Assembly: GCA_030693565.1 (NCBI GenBank) | Contig: JAUYAJ010000614.1 | Span: 1-10,217, forward strand | Length of the DNA stretch: 10,217 nucleotides | Source: Rubrivivax sp. | Lineage (GTDB): Bacteria > Pseudomonadota > Gammaproteobacteria > Burkholderiales > Burkholderiaceae_C | Direction of reading: 5' to 3' | Shown: positions 6,592-10,217 of the stretch, one piece after another | Layout: each line of letters starts with the position of its first letter | Position numbering within the stretch: the stretch's first letter is position 1 | The notes under the pieces: generated by a model | Databases searched by the model: none | Told to the model about the DNA's origin: nothing | What the model saw: only the letters and a program-made list of their open reading frames with translations | Made by a program: the position numbers and the translations under genes

Positions 6592-7617
6592 ATGGTCCGA
6601 TCCCTCTTGTGTTCCCTGCTTCTGGTGCTGCTGCCGGCCGCTGCCGTGCCCGCACAGAAGGCGCGCGAAGACGCGCCGCGCTACGCCCAGCGCAACGACG
6701 TGCGCGCCTTCGCTGCCGACGTCGCCATCCGCCGCGGCCTTGAGCGCAGCTGGGTGCTCGACCAGCTGGCCCAGGCGCGGCTGCGCACGGCGTCGCAGAA
6801 GCTGATGATGCCGGCGCCAGCCGGTCAGGCGAAGAACTGGGCCGCCTACCGCGACCGCTTCATCGAGCCGCGCCGCATCCTGGCCGGCACCGAGTTCTGG
6901 CGCGACCATGCCGATGCCCTGGCGCGCGCCGAGGCACGCTGGGGCGTGCCGGCCGAAGTCATCGTCGGCGTCATCGGCGTCGAAACCTTCTACGGCCGCA
7001 TCACCGGCAATTTCCGCGTCATCGACGCGCTGGCGACGCTGGCCTTCGACTTTCCGCGCGGCCGCTCCGACCGCAGCGAGTTCTTCCGCGCCGAGCTCGA
7101 AGAATTCCTCGTCTTCGCCAGCCGCGAAGGCCTGGCGCCGACCAGCGTGCAGGGCTCGTTCGCCGGCGCGGTGGGCTGGCCGCAGTTCATGCCCGGCAGC
7201 ATCAACCGCTGGGCGGTCGACTTCGACGGCGACGGCCGCATCGACCTCGTCAACAGCCCGGTCGACGCCATCGGCAGCGTCGCCAACTTCCTCGCCGAAC
7301 ATGGCTGGCAGGCCGGCCTGCAGGTGCTTTACGCGGTGACGCCACCGGCCGACGCCGCCGCCCGCGCGCTGCTGCTGGCGCCCGACATCCTGCCCAGCTT
7401 CAGCGCCGAACAGTTGGCCCGCCAGGGCGCTGTGCTGGCCGACGGCGGGCGCGAGCACACCGGCTTGCTGGCGCTGGTGATGGTGGAGAACGGCGCCGGC
7501 GCGCCGAGCTACTTCGCCGGCACGCAGAACTTCTACGTCATCACGCGCTACAACCGATCGAGCTATTACGCGCTGGCGGTGATCGAGCTCGGCCGCGCGA
7601 TACAGCGCAGCCGCTAG
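6592..7617 (+). CDS. mltB: Lytic murein transglycosylase, MltB/SltB family (GH103)
   Basis: This 341-aa secreted enzyme should cleave peptidoglycan glycan strands to 1,6-anhydromuramic products in the periplasm. A signal peptide is seen (hydrophobic 4-19, likely cleavage after VPA at 21). The SLLC near its start is not a proper lipobox, so unlike E. coli MltB it is probably soluble or only loosely attached. The catalytic glutamate is Glu131 in GVIGVETFYGR (family Glu162 in E. coli Slt35). GSFAGAVGWPQFMPGS (188-203) is the substrate-groove signature, and DFDGDGRID (210-218) is the EF-hand-like calcium loop known in Slt35. NFYVITRYNRS (313-323) closes the domain. Length fits a single catalytic domain with no peptidoglycan-binding repeat. 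It starts 36 nt after ligB on the same strand; a functional link to ring cleavage is not expected. No Shine-Dalgarno is visible before the ATG. Confidence 0.95.
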   Translation: MVRSLLCSLLLVLLPAAAVPAQKAREDAPRYAQRNDVRAFAADVAIRRGLERSWVLDQLAQARLRTASQKLMMPAPAGQAKNWAAYRDRFIEPRRILAGTEFWRDHADALARAEARWGVPAEVIVGVIGVETFYGRITGNFRVIDALATLAFDFPRGRSDRSEFFRAELEEFLVFASREGLAPTSVQGSFAGAVGWPQFMPGSINRWAVDFDGDGRIDLVNSPVDAIGSVANFLAEHGWQAGLQVLYAVTPPADAAARALLLAPDILPSFSAEQLARQGAVLADGGREHTGLLALVMVENGAGAPSYFAGTQNFYVITRYNRSSYYALAVIELGRAIQRSR

Positions 7618-7626
7618 CGCGGCGCG

Positions 7627-7654
7627 ACCCGACGCACGGTTCGGTGCTTCGGGT
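7627..7654 (+). terminator. Strong stem-loop after mltB, probable 3' end or terminator structure
   Basis: ACCCGACGCAC (7627-7637) pairs with GTGCTTCGGGT (7644-7654) over a 6-nt loop GGTTCG, with a single mismatch in an 11-bp stem. It begins 10 nt after the mltB stop. There is no U-tract after it, so it may end transcription inefficiently, act bidirectionally, or stabilise the mRNA 3' end. Confidence 0.5.
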
Positions 7655-7864
7655 ACTCATCGACCGCCGCGCGCGAGCGATCGATCCGAACGGATGGGGT
7701 CGGCGATCCGTTCGATGGATGGGCGAACGGGCGTTGACTGCGTATGGTGTCGACAGACCCATCGGCACCGTCGGGCCCCCGATGCGGCTGCAGTCCCCAC
7801 GCCTTGGCCCGCGACCACGCCAAGTGCCTTTGGCCTGCAGTGCAGCGGCGATCGGTCTGGTCTC
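7655..7864 (+). promoter_or_regulatory. Non-coding leader and promoter region of the PEP-CTERM gene, with several dyads
   Basis: This stretch has no convincing gene. It contains a perfect 9-bp inverted repeat, CGAACGGAT (7687-7695) and ATCCGTTCG (7706-7714), and a third CGAACGG at 7724-7730. It also has the CTTGGC/GCCAAG pair (7803-7808 and 7819-7824) and CTGCAGTGCAG (7835-7845), symmetric about its centre. TTGACT (7734-7739) looks like a -35, but no good -10 lies 16-18 nt downstream. I could not fit a sigma-54 site (GG-N10-GC) either. The promoter must be here because of the stem-loop after mltB and the isolated downstream gene, but its exact place is not evident. Confidence 0.35.
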
Positions 7865-7870
7865 AGGAGA
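7865..7870 (+). promoter_or_regulatory. Ribosome binding site that fixes the GTG start of the PEP-CTERM gene
   Basis: AGGAGA is a near-perfect Shine-Dalgarno 5 nt before the GTG at 7876, and it is the only strong site in this upstream region. It selects the GTG over an in-frame ATG at 7744, whose extra 44 residues are arginine- and cysteine-containing filler without signal peptide character. Confidence 0.8.
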
Positions 7871-7875
7871 ACCCC

Positions 7876-9789
7876 GTGAAGCCCAGGTCCCCCCTCCAGC
7901 CCCCAGTTGCCCTTCATCGTGCCCCTCATCGCGCCGCGCACGGCCTGTTGCACGGGGGGCCAGGCCGCAGCAGCCTGGCCTCCAGCCTGCTGGCCGCGGG
8001 CCTGCTTTGCGCGGCGCTGCCGTCAGCCCATGCCGCCACCACCTCGTGGATCGCCACTGCGGGCGGCAACTGGGAAGACGCCGCGAACTGGTCGGCCGGG
8101 GTGCCGCAGTCGCTGGACCTGGCGGTCGTCACGCCGGCGACCAGACCGGCCTCCTCCGTGGTCATCAATGCGGCAACGACGATTGCGGGTTTGGCGCTGT
8201 CCAAGGTCAACCTGCGGGTAGCGGCAGATCTGACCGTCACCGGCGCCACGACTTGGGACGGGGTTGCTTCCGCCATCGGCGACAACCTCACGTTCAGCAA
8301 CCTGGCGACGGTGCGGCTCGCGGGCCCGGTCCGTTTGACGGGCGACAGTGCCAAGGGTTTGAACGCCACCGGGGTGCTGGATCTGGCCAGCACCACCACC
8401 TGGACCGGCAACACATCGGCGGGCGGAAACAGCCTGACCGTGGGCATCACGTCGAGCGCCTCGGTCGTTCGCAATCGCGGCGTGTTCACCGACTCGAACG
8501 GCTTCGACACCGCCATTTCCGGACGCGGCAGCTTCGACAACCAGGGCAACTTCGTCAAGTCCGGCGCGTCGGTGACGCGCTTGGACATCGCCGACTTCCA
8601 CAACTCGGGGTCAGTGACCCTCATGGCCGGCACCCTGCTCCTGCCAGCGATGCACGGTGTGCAAACGGGCAACTGGCAGGTCAACGCCGGCGCCGTGCTC
8701 GACTTCAGCGGCGGCACGCCGACCCTGCTCGGCACCCTGGGCGGCGGCGGCACGCTGCGCATCAGCGGCGGCACCCTGACCGTGGAGGGCTTCGGCCGCA
8801 ACCTGCCCACGCTGCTGGACGGCGGCACGCTGGCGGGCGGCTACCAGGTCTTCGACGGGCCCCTGACCTGGCGCACGGGCACGCTGGCCGGCAACGGGGC
8901 AACGCTCTTGACCGGCGCCGTGACCCTGGAGGGCAGTTCGGCCAAGATCATCGGATCGGGCCGCCACATCACCGCCTACGGGCAGACCACCTGGTCAGGC
9001 GGCAACTTGACCATCGGGCAAGGCGCCGCGTTGCAGACCACGTTCACCAACACCGGCGAGTTCCGCGACGTCGACGCCGGTTCGCGCAGCCTGCGCGGCT
9101 TGGAGTCCTATCTGGCGACCTTCGTCAACGCCGGCAGCTACGTCAAGACCGGCGCCGGACAGACCAACGTGACCGCTCTGCATTTCGACAACCAGGGCAG
9201 CCTCGACATCCGCGCGGGCACGATGTGGTTCCGATCGGGGATGACGAACTCCGGACTGATCCGCACCGCGCCCGGCGCCGGCATGTTCGTCATTTCCGCC
9301 GGCCCGCTGGAAAACACCGGCACGCTGGCCGGCGACGGCGGCATCGACGCCTCGCTGCCCATCATCAACCGCGGGCTCATCAGCCCAGGCCATTCGATCG
9401 GCACGCTGACGATGGGCCACCTCACGCTCGCGCCGCAGGGCAGGCTGAAGATCGAACTGGCTGACGCGGGCCTGCATGACCTGCTCAAGCTGACCGGCGA
9501 GGTGGTGCTCGGCGGCACGCTCGAGCTCTGGAATGCAGGCTACGTGCCGCAAGTCGGCGACAGCTTCTCTGTGCTTCAGTTCGGCAGCCGCCAGGGCACG
9601 TCGGGCTTCGATGCGATCCAGCTCCACGGCTTTGGCCAGGGGGTGGCTTTCGACCTGCTCTATGGCGCCGGCGACGTCCGGCTGGTCGTCATGGCAACGG
9701 CGGCAGCGCCGGTGCCGGAACCAGGCACCTACGCGCTGTGGCTGGCCGGCCTGGCCGTGATCGGCCTGCGGGCCCAGCGGCGCGGGTGA
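7876..9789 (+). CDS. Secreted repeat-rich PEP-CTERM sorting domain protein
   Basis: This 637-aa exported protein is read from a GTG start with a strong ribosome site. A long signal peptide (basic/His/Pro-rich 1-33, hydrophobic 34-49, likely cleavage after AHA at 53) leads to GGNWEDAANWSAGVP, a common opening of such surface proteins. The body (about 55-600) is Gly/Thr/Asn-rich with short beta strands and turns (LTVG, GTLTVEG, NTGEF, NAGSYVKTG), suggesting a right-handed beta-helix. It holds an internal duplication (174-256 and 371-452). The C-terminus has VPEPGTYALW (613-622), a hydrophobic helix and the basic end RAQRRG: a textbook PEP-CTERM signal, read by an exosortase in species that make exopolysaccharide. 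No exosortase is in the window. Likely role: cell-surface or matrix protein; no enzymatic residues are recognised. The family tail (GTLTMGHLTLAPQGRLKIEL, 514-533) resembles autotransporter-type repeat proteins. Confidence 0.9.
   Translation: MKPRSPLQPPVALHRAPHRAAHGLLHGGPGRSSLASSLLAAGLLCAALPSAHAATTSWIATAGGNWEDAANWSAGVPQSLDLAVVTPATRPASSVVINAATTIAGLALSKVNLRVAADLTVTGATTWDGVASAIGDNLTFSNLATVRLAGPVRLTGDSAKGLNATGVLDLASTTTWTGNTSAGGNSLTVGITSSASVVRNRGVFTDSNGFDTAISGRGSFDNQGNFVKSGASVTRLDIADFHNSGSVTLMAGTLLLPAMHGVQTGNWQVNAGAVLDFSGGTPTLLGTLGGGGTLRISGGTLTVEGFGRNLPTLLDGGTLAGGYQVFDGPLTWRTGTLAGNGATLLTGAVTLEGSSAKIIGSGRHITAYGQTTWSGGNLTIGQGAALQTTFTNTGEFRDVDAGSRSLRGLESYLATFVNAGSYVKTGAGQTNVTALHFDNQGSLDIRAGTMWFRSGMTNSGLIRTAPGAGMFVISAGPLENTGTLAGDGGIDASLPIINRGLISPGHSIGTLTMGHLTLAPQGRLKIELADAGLHDLLKLTGEVVLGGTLELWNAGYVPQVGDSFSVLQFGSRQGTSGFDAIQLHGFGQGVAFDLLYGAGDVRLVVMATAAAPVPEPGTYALWLAGLAVIGLRAQRRG
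8395..8643 (+). repeat. Internal duplication, copy 1 (residues 174-256 of the PEP-CTERM protein)
   Basis: The copy runs from TTWTG through N-R-G-V-F-T-D to a 37-residue end module that begins FDNQGNFVKSGA (from residue 220) and contains FHNSG and AGT. The end module aligns without gaps to copy 2 with 15 of 37 identities by hand count. The similarity is at protein level only. Confidence 0.7.
8986..9231 (+). repeat. Internal duplication, copy 2 (residues 371-452 of the PEP-CTERM protein)
   Basis: The copy runs from TTWSG through N-T-G-E-F-R-D to the end module FVNAGSYVKTGA (from residue 416), with FDNQG and AGT at the same offsets. The shift between copies is 196-197 residues for both the TTW and the F-x-N-x-G landmarks. 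Confidence 0.7.
9712..9786 (+). other. PEP-CTERM sorting signal
   Basis: The 25 C-terminal residues (613-637) read V-P-E-P, then a hydrophobic stretch (YALWLAGLAVIGL) and a basic tail (RAQRRG). This is the three-part exosortase recognition signal: PEP motif, membrane helix, basic cluster at the extreme end. Confidence 0.93.
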
Positions 9790-10046
9790 ACTCAGGTCCA
9801 GGCACCAGCTGCAGCAGCTCCAGCGGCTTCCAGGTGCCGCCGGCACCGAGACGGTATCAGCGACATCGGCCGCAACGGGCGCCTTGACCGCGTCAGGGCT
9901 TCGCGCCTTTCGCCCCCCGGAACACGCATTTCGGCGCCATCGGCGGCGGCTGGTCGCACGCCGCGCTGACCGGCCGCGAGGTTCTGGCAGTATCTCGCCC
10001 AGCGAACCCAGCTGGGGTTGGCGCCGAACCGACCCTGGAGTGTTCC
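9790..10046 (+). other. Non-coding stretch after the PEP-CTERM gene with small dyads
   Basis: These 257 bp hold no convincing gene on either strand. GGTGCC-GCC-GGCACC (9833-9847) is a perfect 6-bp hairpin 43 nt after the stop, and GGCACC at 9801-9806 could pair with the same left arm instead. Further right, CCCAGCTGGG (10007-10016) is a perfect palindrome, followed by GGTT/AACC arms around GGCGCC (10016-10030). No T-run follows any of them. The first hairpin may end the PEP-CTERM transcript; the last two lie just before the next start and could be a control site. All roles are inferred. Confidence 0.3.
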
Positions 10047-10217
10047 TTGCCCCTTGCCCGTCCCCTCCACCTCCTCCTGCGCCCGCTCCGCCCCTCCGCC
10101 CCTTTCGTCGCACAGCCTCTGAGCCACCCCGCAGGCCAGGCCTTCGTGCGCCACGCGCTGGCCCGGGCCGGCTGGCTCGCGCTGCGCGCGGCTGCCCCGC
10201 TGATGCCCCTGGTGCTG
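10047..10217 (+). CDS. Probable 5' end of an unrecognised gene (partial, TTG start)
   Basis: An open frame of 57 codons runs off the right edge. It starts with TTG at 10047, with GGAG (10037-10040) 6 nt upstream. The beginning reads MPLARPLHLLLRPLRPSAPF if TTG is read as Met, continues with SHPAGQAFVRHALARAGWLA (26-45) and ends in a hydrophobic PLMPLVL at the edge. Third codon positions are strongly G/C, as in the real genes here, and no in-frame ATG or GTG lies between the upstream stop (9885) and the TTG. It looks like a cytoplasmic Arg/Pro-rich start leading into a membrane helix, but no family can be named from this piece. A competing frame from GTG 10040 is also open to the edge but is Pro/Arg-rich filler. 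Confidence 0.45.
   Translation, partial: MPLARPLHLLLRPLRPSAPFVAQPLSHPAGQAFVRHALARAGWLALRAAAPLMPLVL

Noticed and set aside
6604..6612. Lipobox in MltB at SLLC
   Set aside because: The Cys is only the seventh residue, before the hydrophobic core ends, and lacks the small residue required just before Cys.
5335..7458. Minus-strand open frame of 707 codons opposite ligAB and mltB
   Set aside because: It runs antisense across three genes with intact catalytic motifs, has no recognisable domain, and would overlap the lig control region.
7734..7765. TTGACT at 7734-7739 as a sigma-70 -35 element
   Set aside because: No acceptable -10 lies 16-18 nt downstream (GACCCA-like sequence only); TATGGT at 7743 is far too close.
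7764..7846. Sigma-54 promoter for the PEP-CTERM gene (GG-N10-GC), expected because many such genes are RpoN-dependent
   Set aside because: Two near matches (GGCACC at 7764 and TGGCCTGC at 7831) have the GC element out of register by at least one base.
7644..9464. Plus-strand frame of 606 codons overlapping the PEP-CTERM gene
   Set aside because: It is Arg/His-rich low-complexity sequence in the wrong frame; the real frame has a signal peptide, repeats and a PEP-CTERM tail.
8995..10113. Minus-strand frames covering the end of the PEP-CTERM gene and the following gap
   Set aside because: There are no motifs, the composition is biased, and they are antisense to a well-supported gene; the part from 9792 to 10154 is also unlike any family I know.

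Overview
The window is about 10.2 kb of very GC-rich DNA with almost all third codon positions G or C, tightly packed genes, and Burkholderiales-type gene families. These are a MoxR/DUF58/TgpA operon, a LigA/LigB class III ring-cleavage dioxygenase pair beside a LysR regulator, an MltB-type lytic transglycosylase, and a PEP-CTERM surface protein. Together they suggest a betaproteobacterium of the Rubrivivax/Leptothrix/Methylibium type. That placement is inferred from composition and families, not from a search.

Layout, left to right. (1) 1-343, minus: 5' end of a histone-deacetylase-superfamily gene that runs off the left edge, divergent from the next operon. (2) 382-4380, plus: a three-gene operon of a MoxR AAA+ ATPase, a membrane-anchored DUF58 protein and a TgpA-type membrane transglutaminase, with gaps of 8 and 13 nt. 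The set looks like an ATP-driven chaperone plus envelope effector module. (3) 4373-5275, minus: a LysR-type regulator converging on tgpA; the two stop codons share an 8-bp palindrome. (4) 5276-5358: an 83-bp divergent control region with two dyads. (5) 5359-6555, plus: ligA and ligB, the small and catalytic subunits of a protocatechuate 4,5-dioxygenase-type enzyme, probably controlled by the LysR protein. (6) 6592-7617, plus: a secreted MltB/SltB-family lytic transglycosylase, followed by a strong stem-loop. (7) 7876-9789, plus: a secreted repeat-rich (probably beta-helical) protein with a clear C-terminal PEP-CTERM signal, preceded by a 258-nt non-coding stretch. (8) 9790-10046: non-coding with several small dyads. 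(9) 10047 to the right edge, plus: probable 5' end of an unrecognised gene with a TTG start.

No tRNA, rRNA, CRISPR array, insertion sequence or phage gene was seen. I found no convincing new defence or mobile system. The points most worth checking are the short LigA subunit, which has valine where a known substrate-pocket phenylalanine is expected; the lone ligAB pair without other pathway genes; the lig/LysR operator region; an internal duplication of about 197 residues in the PEP-CTERM protein; and a possible leaderless start for mltB.
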